Source of the DNA: Arthrobacter sp. efr-133-TYG-118
GTDB taxonomy: Bacteria; Actinomycetota; Actinomycetes; Actinomycetales; Micrococcaceae
Assembly (NCBI RefSeq): GCF_030209755.1
Contig: NZ_JARVRH010000031.1
Coordinates: 51,969 to 115,968 of the forward strand
Direction: 5' to 3'
Length of the DNA stretch: 64,000 nt
A model generated the notes under the pieces. That model searched no databases. It had not been told where the DNA came from and worked only from the letters and a program-made list of their open reading frames with translations. Below are positions 16,049-25,411 of this stretch, in pieces. Position numbers and translations under genes: made by a program. Numbering within the stretch: position 1 is the stretch's first letter; every line of letters starts with the position of its first letter.

Positions 16049-17761
16049 GTGCCGCACTCGACCACCACCAACATTATGGTTCCGATGCGGGACGGCCTCC
16101 GTCTGGCGACAGACATCTGGACTCCGGATGGATCACCCGCGCCGGTGCTGCTAGTGCGCTTGCCGTACGGCAAGGACGCATTCCCCGACGCGCCCTTGAT
16201 TCCCAGCCGCGAAGCTCTGGTCGAGCACGGATATGCCGTTGTCTGGCAGGATGTGCGCGGCCGCTACCGGTCAGAGGGCCAAGGATTCGAACCTTTCGTC
16301 GGCGAAGCAGACGATGGTGTTGACACTGTTAAGTGGATCATGGCGCAACCCTGGTGCGACGGGCACGTGGGCTCGTACGGCGCCTCGTATCTCGGCGTGG
16401 TGCAGTGGCAGACAGCATCGAACAGTCCCCACGGGCTGGCTGCGATCGCTCCGCATTTTGCTTCGACCGATGTCTACAACGCTCCGTGGTTCAGTGAAGG
16501 GGGCGCCATGTCATGGCACCTCGTTCACACCTGGTCGACGCTCAACTCCATCGCGCCGACTCTCTCGTCCATTGAGGAATACATGGCCGTCGTCACCGAG
16601 GGTGAGGCGCTCGTCGATGTGCTTCCGATGGCAGCCCGGCAGCGCCTTCGCGACGAGACTGCGTGGTGGTCGAAATGGATGAAGCACACTGGTCGCGACG
16701 ACTACTGGAAGGCGCTCGCCGTGAGTGACGAACCGGCAGCCATCACGGTGCCCGCTCTGAGCGTCGGTGGCTGGTTCGATGTCTACGTGAACGATACCGC
16801 CAACTCGTACCGCCTGATGCGCGAGTCCGCCGGTTCCACGGAGGCGCGAGAGGGGCAGAGACTCCTCATTGGCCCGTGGGATCACCTCAGCCAGACTGGC
16901 ACCTATCCTGATCGCGACTTCGGAGAGTCGGCGTCCGGTACCGCAAGCGGGGTCGAGCAGCTTCATATGCGCTTCTTCGACACACACCTGCGCGGTAATA
17001 GCGCGGCCCTCGACGGGGATGCGCCGGTTCGGATCTTCGTAATGGGTGCCGACGAATGGCGCGACGAACGGTCCTGGCCGTTGCATGACACCGTCTACAC
17101 GGACTACTACCTCTCTGGTGGCGGAAATGCTTCGTCGTCCGCGGGTGACGGTGAGCTCACGCCGTCAGCACCGGCCTCCGACGCACGCGACCAATTCCTC
17201 TACGACCCCGCGGACCCGGTGCCATCGGTCGGCGGGCGGATGTTGCGCGCCGGGGAAGCAGGTGGATGCGGCCCTGTCGACCAGTCGACGGTCGAGCAGC
17301 GACCGGACGTGCTGTGCTACACGACGCCGGTGCTCGATAAGCCGATCGAGGTGACCGGGCATGTTGCGCTCATCTTGCATGTTTCGTCGTCTGCGCTTGA
17401 CACCGACTTCACGGCCAAGCTCGTCGACGTGTATCCGGATGGCCGTGCCCTCTACCTCACTGACGGCATTCTCCGCATGCGCTACCGCACGGCTCTCGAT
17501 GCCCCGGAGCTCCTCACTCCCGGTGAGGTGTACGAGGTAAGGCTCGATCTGTCTGTGACATCGAACGTCTTCCTCGAGGGACACCGGATTCGCCTCGAAG
17601 TCTCGAGCAGCAACTATCCACGCTTCGACCGGAACACGAACACCGGCGGCCACATCTCCGGCGAGGCCGCGTTCGTCGTCGCACGCAACACGGTGCTGCA
17701 CGGACCAGCCACGCCGAGCCGACTCGTTCTCCCTCTTATCAACCGGCCGCTGTCCGATTGA
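16049..17761 (+). CDS. CocE/NonD-family hydrolase
   Basis: 570 aa, GTG start preceded by AAGGAGAATAGA. It opens with IMVPMRDGLRLATDIWTP. It then shows QDVRGRYRSEG, the nucleophile elbow SYGASYLG, and GPWDHLS with the catalytic His. The C-terminal domain (from about residue 330) is the jelly-roll typical of X-Pro dipeptidyl-peptidase/cocaine-esterase proteins. No signal peptide is seen. It is a paralogue of the partial gene at the left edge. It is followed at 33 bp by a Gfo/Idh oxidoreductase on the same strand. It probably cleaves an ester or acyl group from an imported compound. Confidence 0.92.
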   Translation: MPHSTTTNIMVPMRDGLRLATDIWTPDGSPAPVLLVRLPYGKDAFPDAPLIPSREALVEHGYAVVWQDVRGRYRSEGQGFEPFVGEADDGVDTVKWIMAQPWCDGHVGSYGASYLGVVQWQTASNSPHGLAAIAPHFASTDVYNAPWFSEGGAMSWHLVHTWSTLNSIAPTLSSIEEYMAVVTEGEALVDVLPMAARQRLRDETAWWSKWMKHTGRDDYWKALAVSDEPAAITVPALSVGGWFDVYVNDTANSYRLMRESAGSTEAREGQRLLIGPWDHLSQTGTYPDRDFGESASGTASGVEQLHMRFFDTHLRGNSAALDGDAPVRIFVMGADEWRDERSWPLHDTVYTDYYLSGGGNASSSAGDGELTPSAPASDARDQFLYDPADPVPSVGGRMLRAGEAGGCGPVDQSTVEQRPDVLCYTTPVLDKPIEVTGHVALILHVSSSALDTDFTAKLVDVYPDGRALYLTDGILRMRYRTALDAPELLTPGEVYEVRLDLSVTSNVFLEGHRIRLEVSSSNYPRFDRNTNTGGHISGEAAFVVARNTVLHGPATPSRLVLPLINRPLSD

Positions 17762-17794
17762 ACGTCCCCACTCCCACAAACTAAGGAACCTTCG

Positions 17795-18823
17795 ATGACG
17801 ACCGAGAGTCAGCCGGATCAAGACCCATCGCTCACCGCGGACGAATGCGCCGCCGATCCCATAGTGCGGTGGGGGATCGTCGCCACCGGCACGATCTCGC
17901 GACAGATGACCGCCGATCTGCGGCTCGTCGAGGGTGCGGACGTGGCAGCAGTCTCATCGCGCGATCTGCAAAAGGCTGACGCGTTCGCCGATGAGTTCGA
18001 GATACCTCAGCGTTACGGCGATTATCGCGAGTTGCTTGATGCCGAGATCGACGCCGTGTACATCGGCTCACCGCACGTGACCCATTTCGAGATCGCGAAG
18101 GCAGCTCTTCTTGCGGGGAAGCACGTACTGTGCGAAAAACCCATGGGCCTTTCTGCAGCCGAGGTGCGGGAACTCGGAGCCCTCGCCGCGCGCCAGCGAC
18201 TGTTTCTTATGGAAGCCATGTGGATGAAGTTCAACCCGTTGCATATCCGGCTCCTGGAACTCCTGCGCTCCGGTCGCATCGGAGAGGTCAGAAGCGTGGA
18301 CGCTTCGTTCGGGATCCCTTTTCAGAAAGACGACTCCAGTAGGTGGAAGGCTGAAATGAGGGGCAGCACCTTGCTCGATCAGGGCATCTATCCCGTGACG
18401 CTTGCCCACATGGTCTTCGGAATCCCTGAGGCGATCCAGGCGGCAGGGGTGGTGCGGGACGACGGTGTCGACCTGAGCGAGCATTTCACGCTCAGCTATT
18501 CAGACGGCCGGTACGCTCGGGGCGCGAGTTCCATGGTCGAGTTCCTGGACCTCGGTGCATCCATCTGCGGCACAAAGGGCTGGATCTCAACCGAGCCGGG
18601 CTTCTGGGCGACTTCCAAGATGACGGTTCACACCCCGTTCTCACCCGACAGTGAGCCGAACGAGCCCATTGAGACGCTGTGGGAGGGCAACGGGTACGTG
18701 CCAATGCTCCGCGCGGTTAACGAGTCGATCGTGCGCGGCGAATTGGAGAACACCACGCACACCAATGAGGATGCAGCGGCGGTGTTCGACTCGCTGGATG
18801 AGATCAGGCGACAGCTGTCGTAG
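17795..18823 (+). CDS. Gfo/Idh/MocA-family oxidoreductase
   Basis: 342 aa NAD(P)-dependent sugar/inositol-type dehydrogenase. The Rossmann start VRWGIVATGTISRQM is near residue 25. The family's catalytic-loop signature is HVLCEKPMGLSAAEV, followed by the C-terminal substrate domain (SVDASFGIPF). A 25-residue acidic tail precedes the Rossmann fold. It is probably co-transcribed with the CocE gene and convergent with the LacI gene. It could oxidise the sugar released by the glycosidases; the substrate is unknown. Confidence 0.9.
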   Translation: MTTESQPDQDPSLTADECAADPIVRWGIVATGTISRQMTADLRLVEGADVAAVSSRDLQKADAFADEFEIPQRYGDYRELLDAEIDAVYIGSPHVTHFEIAKAALLAGKHVLCEKPMGLSAAEVRELGALAARQRLFLMEAMWMKFNPLHIRLLELLRSGRIGEVRSVDASFGIPFQKDDSSRWKAEMRGSTLLDQGIYPVTLAHMVFGIPEAIQAAGVVRDDGVDLSEHFTLSYSDGRYARGASSMVEFLDLGASICGTKGWISTEPGFWATSKMTVHTPFSPDSEPNEPIETLWEGNGYVPMLRAVNESIVRGELENTTHTNEDAAAVFDSLDEIRRQLS

Positions 18824-18883
18824 TCCGGACGTGCGCCCCGAATGACGTTCGCCGGCCGCGTGGCTCGACGGTCAGGAACGACC

Positions 18884-19882
18884 CTAGGTGGTGCCGCCGC
18901 GGATCAGAGTGAAGCGGAGCGGTGCGGCGATTAGTTCCGGCGCATCCGAATCAGAGAGGCGCACCTGGAGATCCCGTGTCAGGGCATCCATCAGGCCGCG
19001 GAGATCTGTGTCCACGGTCGTGAGCGGGGGCGACCAGAGCTGACCGACCGGCGTGTGGTCTACCCCGACCACCGAGAGCCGATCGGGGACTTCCACGTTC
19101 AGTTCCCGCGCTGCCGCGAGAATCGCGAGGGCGACGTCGTCGTTGTAGCAGGCGATGCCGACCGGTGATGTCGTGGAGCCAAGGACAGAGCTGAGGGATG
19201 CAATGGCGCCGTCCAGAACTAGCGGCACCTCGATCCGGCCAGGTTCGGGAAGCCCGGCTGTTGCGCAGTACGCCTGCAACGCGTCGAATCGCCCAGGTCC
19301 GTACGGATCTAGTCGATTATCGGAGAGGGAGGCGAACCAGAGCGGTCGGTCGCCCCGTTCGAGCAGGGCATTCGCTTGGACCTCGGTGATGCCGCCATCA
19401 GGGATATTTCGGCCCTCGTCGCTGTACCGACGGGGGAAGATGATCGTTCCGCGCTGCTCGAGGAGCTGACGGTCGGCCAAGGGCAGACCCGCGAAGTCGA
19501 TGAGTGCGAGTGGCCGGAGCGCGAGGATCGCGGCGAAGGAGCTCTCGAGTGTGCTCCCGGCGAAACGCACAACGACATTTGCTCCCAAATGCCGCGTGCC
19601 CTGCATCACCTGATCGATTGCGTCTTGGAGATTACTTCCGAACGTCGTGTTGGGCAGCAACACCACGATCGTGTCGCTGATGCCGCTCACCAGTGACCTG
19701 GCAGCAAGTGACGGCCGGTAGTTGAGTTCACGTGCGGCCGAGTGAACCCGTTCGCGAGTGCTTTCGGGAAAACGAGCGTCATTGCCGTTCAAGATATTGC
19801 TCACCGTCGATCTCGAAACACCTGCGCGCCGGGCAACATCGCCGGCCGTAGCGGGGCGATCGAACTCTTTTGTGGCTGTCAT
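18884..19882 (-). CDS. LacI-family transcriptional regulator of the ABC/GH1 operon
   Basis: 332 aa from the ATG at 19882 (GGAAG upstream). The N-terminal HTH reads TAGDVARRAGVSRSTVSNIL with the hinge helix SLAARSLVSG, followed by the periplasmic-binding-like sensor domain. It is divergent from the solute-binding protein gene at 20088, with an inverted repeat at 19911-19935 between them. It is expected to repress the importer-GH1 operon, with a sugar as inducer. The same ATTTCGC/GCGAAAT arms appear at two other promoters of the island. Confidence 0.92.
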   Translation of the reverse strand: MTATKEFDRPATAGDVARRAGVSRSTVSNILNGNDARFPESTRERVHSAARELNYRPSLAARSLVSGISDTIVVLLPNTTFGSNLQDAIDQVMQGTRHLGANVVVRFAGSTLESSFAAILALRPLALIDFAGLPLADRQLLEQRGTIIFPRRYSDEGRNIPDGGITEVQANALLERGDRPLWFASLSDNRLDPYGPGRFDALQAYCATAGLPEPGRIEVPLVLDGAIASLSSVLGSTTSPVGIACYNDDVALAILAAARELNVEVPDRLSVVGVDHTPVGQLWSPPLTTVDTDLRGLMDALTRDLQVRLSDSDAPELIAAPLRFTLIRGGTT

Positions 19883-19910
19883 GTCGCCATCTTCCCACAC
19901 GTTATCAACG

Positions 19911-19935
19911 TCATTTCGCCCTCTTGCGAAATTAC
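19911..19935. promoter_or_regulatory. Inverted-repeat operator in the LacI / solute-binding protein region (copy 3)
   Basis: ATTTCGC (19913-19919) and GCGAAAT (19926-19932) are 7-bp perfect arms around CCTCTT. The flanks GT and AC extend the symmetry. It is placed between the LacI and binding-protein starts and is the likely operator of the LacI regulator. Related sites are at 1196 and 10079. Confidence 0.6.
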
Positions 19936-20087
19936 CACTTGAATGTAGTATTGCGTGTGACCTAGCATGCAGTATCGCGAGACCCACGCCGGTGAGACCA
20001 CCGATGGTGGGGCTGGACCGCCGACCGGCGCCCTGGACGCGCGAACATCACAGCCCGAAACCCACAGCATTCGACGAAGGAGTCTCA

Positions 20088-21605
20088 ATGAAATACACCC
20101 ATGGATTGCGAGCAGCCGCGGCAGCGGCGGGGGCAGTGCTGTTGCTGGCTGGCTGCTCCGCGCCGAGCAGTTCGCCGAGTTCGGCTGCCCCGCAGACGCT
20201 CAACTTGTCCATTCAGGCGCCGCCGACGAATTTTACCGTCGGCGACTGGTCGGGCGGAGACTCGACGCTCTTCACCTCGGTCTACGACTCGATCCTTAAG
20301 ACCAATGTGAAGGGCGAGGCGACGCCCGGAATCGCGGAGTCTTGGTCGTACTCTCCTGACAAACTCGTCCTGACCCTCAAGATCCGGACAGGGCAGAAGT
20401 TCTCCGACGGCGAGCCCGTTGACGCGGCGGCTGTCGTAGCCTCACTGAAGCAGACGATGAAGGAGCCTTCGTACTCGGCCCAGCTGGCGACCATTTCCGA
20501 CGTGACGGCGCCAGACGCGACCACAGCGGTCATCACGCTGAAGACTCCCGACGCATCCTTGCTCTCGAAGCTCGGCGGAGTTCAAGGAGGGGTCGGAGCG
20601 CCCAAGGTCCTGACTGCGAAGAGTTCAAGCCTCGACCCTGTCGGGTCCGGTCCCTACACCCTTGACAAGTCCGCCACGACGGCAGGATCTGTCTACACCC
20701 TCAAGCGAAACCCAGGCAACTGGGACGCGTCCTCCTATCCGTTCGAAACCGTAAAGATTCGGGTCATTCAAGACCCGACGGCGTCGCAGAACGCACTGAA
20801 GACCGGCCAGCTCGATTTCGGAGGCGTGAATCCCGATCAGGTCAGCCAGTTCCCGAAGAGCCAGTTCACTACTGGTACCTCGCTTCCCCAAGCGGTCGGC
20901 GCCATCTGGTTGGCAGACCGCGATGGAAAGATCGTCCCCGCTCTCAAGGACGTCCGGGTGCGCCAGGCCATCAACATGGCTGTCGACCGCAGCTCTATCG
21001 CGACGAAGCTCGTCGCCGGAGCGCACGGCACCGAACAGCTCGTCAGTCCGACCGGTGCCGCCTACAGCGCAGATCTCGATAAGACCTACCCGTTCGACGT
21101 TGACGGGGCGAAGAAGCTGATGGCCGAAGCTGGCTACGCGGACGGATTCAGCGTGAAGATGCCCAGCACGGTTGTCTCGCAAGCGTATGACGCCACCATC
21201 GCACAGGAACTGGGTGCCATCGGAATCAAGGTCACGTACGATACCGTCCCGTTCCAGGACTTCTTCGCGAAGGTTTACGGCGGAACATATGGCCTGTACT
21301 TCATGTACAACGGCTTCTCCGGAGATGACGCATCCGACCTCAATGGCTCCACCTCGGGAGCGTTCAATCCATACGGGACGACCACGCCGGAACTCACCGA
21401 GCTTCTCGCCAAGGCGAATGCTGCCCCCGCCGACAAACAGGGTGCTGCGTTCGGGGCCGTCAACAAGTATCTGGTCGACCAAGCTTGGGCCGCTCCGATC
21501 CTCTCCTCGACTGGGCCGTGGGTGACGACGAGTCGGATCAAGTACACCCCTCCGGTCACCCCATCGCTGAACCTCCTTCCGTTCGGCGTCGCGGCATCCA
21601 ACTAA
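20088..21605 (+). CDS. ABC importer solute-binding lipoprotein (family 5)
   Basis: 505 aa from the ATG at 20088 (GAAGGAG upstream). A lipoprotein signal peptide ends in the lipobox LLAGC, so Cys22 is the lipidated residue and the protein is anchored outside the membrane. The body has the family-5 fold (peptide/nickel/oligosaccharide): LKTNVKGEATPGIAESWSY and KDVRVRQAINMAVDR. It is first of the importer operon 20088-26670. Although this family is named for peptides, the linked GH1 and LacI suggest beta-glucoside or other oligosaccharide uptake. Confidence 0.93.
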   Translation: MKYTHGLRAAAAAAGAVLLLAGCSAPSSSPSSAAPQTLNLSIQAPPTNFTVGDWSGGDSTLFTSVYDSILKTNVKGEATPGIAESWSYSPDKLVLTLKIRTGQKFSDGEPVDAAAVVASLKQTMKEPSYSAQLATISDVTAPDATTAVITLKTPDASLLSKLGGVQGGVGAPKVLTAKSSSLDPVGSGPYTLDKSATTAGSVYTLKRNPGNWDASSYPFETVKIRVIQDPTASQNALKTGQLDFGGVNPDQVSQFPKSQFTTGTSLPQAVGAIWLADRDGKIVPALKDVRVRQAINMAVDRSSIATKLVAGAHGTEQLVSPTGAAYSADLDKTYPFDVDGAKKLMAEAGYADGFSVKMPSTVVSQAYDATIAQELGAIGIKVTYDTVPFQDFFAKVYGGTYGLYFMYNGFSGDDASDLNGSTSGAFNPYGTTTPELTELLAKANAAPADKQGAAFGAVNKYLVDQAWAAPILSSTGPWVTTSRIKYTPPVTPSLNLLPFGVAASN

Positions 21606-21620
21606 CCACCGCTCGACGTT

Positions 21621-21643
21621 GCGCGGGGGCTCGGCCCCCGCGC
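21621..21643 (+). terminator. Intercistronic hairpin after the binding-protein gene
   Basis: GCGCGGGGG and CCCCCGCGC form a 9-bp stem with a 5-nt loop, 15 nt after the binding-protein stop and before the permease. Such hairpins usually make expression of the binding protein exceed that of the membrane parts. Confidence 0.6.
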
Positions 21644-21661
21644 CACACCCTGGAGTCCATC

Positions 21662-22603
21662 GTGATTGTGTATATTCTGCGCCGCCTCGGCGCGGGTCTG
21701 GTCCTCGTCTTTATCGTGACGGCCATCACCTTCTTCCTCACCCACGCGGCGAACATCCCGGTGGCCAACAACATACTCGGCGCCGGCGCCACCCAGGATC
21801 AGGTGGCGGCGCTCAATGCGAAGCTGGGACTTGATCAGCCGATCATCGAGCAGTACATCAACTGGCTCGTTGGCGTGCTGCATGGTGATCTGGGAATCTC
21901 GTACTTCACCAGCGAACCGGTTGCCTCGGGAATCGCGGCGCGACTGCCCGTCACTCTGTCTGTGGTCGTCGTGTCCCTGATCTTCACTCTCGTGTTGAGC
22001 GTGATCCTCGGTGTGGCGGCGGCCTCGAAGCGGGGCCCACTGGACGTGGTGCTTCAAGGAATCGCCACGCTGTCCTTTATCTTTCCCGCGATCCTGCTCG
22101 GCATCATACTGGTCTACGTCTTCGCGATCACGCTGCAAATCGTGCCCGCAGTCGGCTACACCTCCCTTGCCGAATCACCCTCGGGCTGGTTCGCCTCGAT
22201 CATCCTTCCCGCCATCGTCCTGTCGATTGCCGGGATCGCCTCGCTTGCGGCGCAAATCCGTGGGTCGCTCATCGACGAACTCGGTCGCGATTACGTGCGT
22301 ACACTGCGTAGCCGCGGAATCTCGGACATGTCGATCCTGCTGAAGCACGCGCTGCGCAATGCATCCGGACCGGCCTTCACCACGTTCTCCCTCCTGTTCA
22401 TCAGTCTGTTTGGCTCTGCCCTGTTCATCGAGAAGATCTTCGCCCTCCCAGGGTTCGGAACTTATGCCTACCAGGCAACGATCCAAGGTGACCTGCCGGT
22501 GATGCTGGGCGTGACGCTCTTCAGCGTCCTCCTTGTCGTCATCGTCAATCTGATCGTCGATCTAGTCAGTGGCTGGCTCAACCCGAAGGTGCGTGTCTCT
22601 TGA
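21662..22603 (+). CDS. ABC importer permease 1 (DppB-type)
   Basis: 313 aa from the GTG at 21662 (CTGGAG upstream). It begins with the typical IVYILRRLGAGLVLVFIVTA and has about six membrane segments. The cytoplasmic EAA loop is DYVRTLRSRGISDMSILLKH. It is a partner of the fused permease-ATPase that follows, whose TTG start overlaps its stop. Confidence 0.93.
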   Translation: MIVYILRRLGAGLVLVFIVTAITFFLTHAANIPVANNILGAGATQDQVAALNAKLGLDQPIIEQYINWLVGVLHGDLGISYFTSEPVASGIAARLPVTLSVVVVSLIFTLVLSVILGVAAASKRGPLDVVLQGIATLSFIFPAILLGIILVYVFAITLQIVPAVGYTSLAESPSGWFASIILPAIVLSIAGIASLAAQIRGSLIDELGRDYVRTLRSRGISDMSILLKHALRNASGPAFTTFSLLFISLFGSALFIEKIFALPGFGTYAYQATIQGDLPVMLGVTLFSVLLVVIVNLIVDLVSGWLNPKVRVS

Positions 22604-24417
22604 CCACTACCGAAATCGACAACATCGCCGCCGTATCGGCGCCGGAAAAGAAGCGATCCGGGGTGATACGCCGGCTATTGAAGAAGCCGCTCGGTCTCAT
22701 TTCGCTGATCGTGCTGATCGTGATTGTGCTCCTTGGCGTTTTCGCTCAGTTTTTCAGCGCCCACGATGCGACCTTCACGTCTCTGCAAGTGGTCAACGCG
22801 CCTCCAGGCACTCCCGGGTACATCCTGGGGGCCGACCAGAACGGGCGCGACATCTGGGCGCGGATCCTTGTCTCGATCAACGTCTCGGTGATCTCTGGCC
22901 TGATCGGCGCAGGGGTGGCGACGCTTGTCGGCACGCTGTTCGGCCTGCTTGCGGGGTACGTGGGCAAGAAGACTGATGCGATTACGTCGTGGACGTTCAA
23001 CTTGCTGATGACGTTTCCGGCCCTGGTTCTGGTGCTGGTGCTCTCTCCGGTGACGGGCGGTGCGTACCAGGCGACGATGTTCATCTTCGGCCTGTTCCTG
23101 GCGCCGAGTACCTACCGCCTGGTGCGGAACCTCGTGGTCGGCGTCAAGAATGAGCTCTACGTCGACGCAGCGCGCGTCTCCGGCCTGTCGAATCGGCGTA
23201 TCCTCTCGCGGCACGTGCTCTACGTCGTGCGTGGGCCGATCATCATCTCTGTGTCCTTTCTCGCCACCGCGGCGATTGGAATCCAGTCAGGGCTGGCCTT
23301 TCTGGGCGTAGGATCGACATTGACGCCGAGCTTCGGCTCGATGACGAGCGACGCATTCATCAACGTCTACTCGTATCCGCTACAACTGGTGTGGCCCTCG
23401 GTGGTTCAGGCCTTGCTGACCAGTGCGCTCATCCTGCTTGGAAACGCGTATCGCGATGCACTCACGGACGCAGAGCGTCCCACCAGGGCCGAGCGTAGAG
23501 CGGCCGCTTCGGCTGCCGCAACCCGAACCAGGATGGTCCGGGCACGTACGGCTGGCGCGCCCGACGTGAGCAGCGCGAGGTCGCTTCTCACTGTTCGCAA
23601 TCTGTCAGTTGGTTATGCCCAGACTGACGGCGTGTTGAAGTCAGTCGTCGACGGCGTCTCGCTCGACGTGGCGCCCGGCGAGATCGTCGGGTTGGTCGGA
23701 GAGTCCGGATCAGGTAAGACACAGACCGCGTTCTCGATCCTCGGCCTTCTCCCGCCGGAGGCCCAGGTCGAAGCAGACGTCCTGACCATTGCAGGTGACT
23801 CGCTGGTCGCGAAGGACTCTCGAGAGCTGCGCAAGATGCGCGGAAGCGTCATCGCGTACATCCCGCAGGAACCGATGTCGAACCTTGACCCATCCTTCAC
23901 TATCGGTAGCCAACTCGTCGAGGGGCTTATGGCGGGGATGTCGCGGAAGGAAGCCAAGGCGACGATCCTGCAGTTGCTCGCGCGCGTGGGAATTGCCGAT
24001 CCGGAGCGGACTTTCGCGTCGTACCCCCACCAGATCTCCGGTGGCATGGCTCAGCGTGTGCTCATCGCCGGCGCGGTGGCGAGTCGTCCGAAATTGCTGA
24101 TCGCCGATGAGCCGACAACGGCTCTCGACGTTACGATCCAGGCGGAGATCCTCGACCTGTTGCGCGATCTCCAAGGCGAACTGGGGATGGGTGTGCTGCT
24201 AGTGACGCACAACTTCGGCGTGGTCGCCGATCTCTGCGATCGCGTAGTCGTGATGCGCAACGGTCAAGTGGTCGAGACCGGGAAGGTGCGGGCGATCTTC
24301 CACGAACCCGCTCACGAATATACGCAGCAGCTCATCGCGTCGATTCTCGACGAGAACACCGTGCGCACTGACCCGGCGCCCCATTCGGATATGCGTGAAC
24401 TCGAGGAGACGAAATGA
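22600..24417 (+). CDS. ABC importer permease 2 fused to ATP-binding protein (DppC-DppD type)
   Basis: 605 aa. Residues 1-290 form a DppC-type permease (LGADQNGRDIWARIL and the EAA loop DAARVSGLSNRRILSRH). An Ala/Arg-rich linker spans about residues 290-325. The rest is a complete ATPase: Walker A GESGSGKT, signature ISGGMAQR, Walker B LLIADEPTTALD and the H-loop THNF. Fusion of these parts is known in actinobacterial peptide-type importers. The TTG start overlaps the preceding stop; the C-terminus overlaps the next ATPase by ATGA. Confidence 0.92.
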   Translation: MTTTEIDNIAAVSAPEKKRSGVIRRLLKKPLGLISLIVLIVIVLLGVFAQFFSAHDATFTSLQVVNAPPGTPGYILGADQNGRDIWARILVSINVSVISGLIGAGVATLVGTLFGLLAGYVGKKTDAITSWTFNLLMTFPALVLVLVLSPVTGGAYQATMFIFGLFLAPSTYRLVRNLVVGVKNELYVDAARVSGLSNRRILSRHVLYVVRGPIIISVSFLATAAIGIQSGLAFLGVGSTLTPSFGSMTSDAFINVYSYPLQLVWPSVVQALLTSALILLGNAYRDALTDAERPTRAERRAAASAAATRTRMVRARTAGAPDVSSARSLLTVRNLSVGYAQTDGVLKSVVDGVSLDVAPGEIVGLVGESGSGKTQTAFSILGLLPPEAQVEADVLTIAGDSLVAKDSRELRKMRGSVIAYIPQEPMSNLDPSFTIGSQLVEGLMAGMSRKEAKATILQLLARVGIADPERTFASYPHQISGGMAQRVLIAGAVASRPKLLIADEPTTALDVTIQAEILDLLRDLQGELGMGVLLVTHNFGVVADLCDRVVVMRNGQVVETGKVRAIFHEPAHEYTQQLIASILDENTVRTDPAPHSDMRELEETK

Positions 24418-25244
24418 CCGCCTTACTGACGATCGACGACCTTCGGCTGCGCTACCCGGGACGGGGCTTCCGATCAGCTTCCCCCGAAGTGCTTCGTGGC
24501 ATCTCGCTGGAAATCGCACCGGGGGAGACACTGGGACTGGTTGGTGAGTCCGGATCGGGGAAAACCACGCTCGGGCGTGCGGTCCTCGGCCTTGCTAATC
24601 CGACGGGGGGTTCGATCACGTTCCAAGGCGAAGACATTACCCGCCTGAGCCAGAAGCAACGCCGGCCGCTTGCCAAGCGTCTGCAGGTGATCTTCCAGGA
24701 TCCGTACACGTCGCTGAATCCCGTGCTTCAGATCTCCGAGATCTTGTCTGAGCCGATCGTCGCGCAGGGTGTGTCGGCGGCCGATTCGCGAAAGACGGTC
24801 TCGCGCCTCCTCGACCAGGTCGGACTCCCGTCGAATGCCGCACAGCGCTACCCCCGTGAGTTCAGTGGAGGACAGCGGCAGCGTGTGGCCATCGCCCGAG
24901 CACTCGCGCTTGAGCCGAGGCTCATCGTTTGCGACGAGCCTGTCTCGGCCCTTGACCTGTCGACGCAGGCTCGAGTGCTCGACCTGCTTGTCGACATCCA
25001 GCGGAACACCGGGGTGTCGTATTTGTTCATCACGCACGACCTGTCCGTCGTGCGCCATATCAGTCACCGTGTAGCGGTCATGTACAAAGGCGAGCTCGTC
25101 GAGACGGGTCCCGTGGCTGAGGTCACCACTACGCCTCAGCACGAATACACGCGCAGCTTGCTGCTCTCTGCACCCACCGCAGATCCAGACCTCCAGCGCG
25201 AGCGCAGGGCGCTGCGCCGACGACTCCGGGAAGCTGCCGCATGA
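24414..25244 (+). CDS. ABC importer ATP-binding protein (DppF-type)
   Basis: 276 aa. Walker A GESGSGKTT, Q-loop IFQDPYTSLNP, signature FSGGQRQRV, Walker B LIVCDEPVSALD and H-loop THDLSVV, all intact. It should pair with the ATPase half of the fusion protein to drive import. Its ATG overlaps the fusion stop, and its stop overlaps a 56-aa frame (25241). Confidence 0.94.
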   Translation: MTALLTIDDLRLRYPGRGFRSASPEVLRGISLEIAPGETLGLVGESGSGKTTLGRAVLGLANPTGGSITFQGEDITRLSQKQRRPLAKRLQVIFQDPYTSLNPVLQISEILSEPIVAQGVSAADSRKTVSRLLDQVGLPSNAAQRYPREFSGGQRQRVAIARALALEPRLIVCDEPVSALDLSTQARVLDLLVDIQRNTGVSYLFITHDLSVVRHISHRVAVMYKGELVETGPVAEVTTTPQHEYTRSLLLSAPTADPDLQRERRALRRRLREAAA

Positions 25245-25411
25245 TACTGGTGAGATTCAACGATGCGCCTGAGGAGTTCCTGCGGGAAACCAAGAGGACG
25301 CTCGGCATCCCCGCGGAGGACCCCGGTCCCGTTCGGTTCACGCTGAACGCGGTGGTGGCCGCCCCGGAAATCCCATTCTTGATTCGACGACAGGCTAAGG
25401 AACCGACATGA
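25241..25411 (+). CDS. 56-aa hypothetical protein coupled between the ATPase and GH1 genes
   Basis: A frame from the ATG at 25241 (overlapping the ATPase stop as ATGA) to a TGA at 25409-25411 (overlapping the GH1 start as ATGA). It reads MILVRFNDAPEEFLRETKRT then LGIPAEDPGPVRFTLNAVVA and ends APEIPFLIRRQAKEPT. Being fitted exactly by stop/start overlaps at both ends suggests it is translated. There is no membrane segment, signal peptide or known motif. It may be a small accessory protein or only a coupling device. Confidence 0.5.
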   Translation: MILVRFNDAPEEFLRETKRTLGIPAEDPGPVRFTLNAVVAAPEIPFLIRRQAKEPT

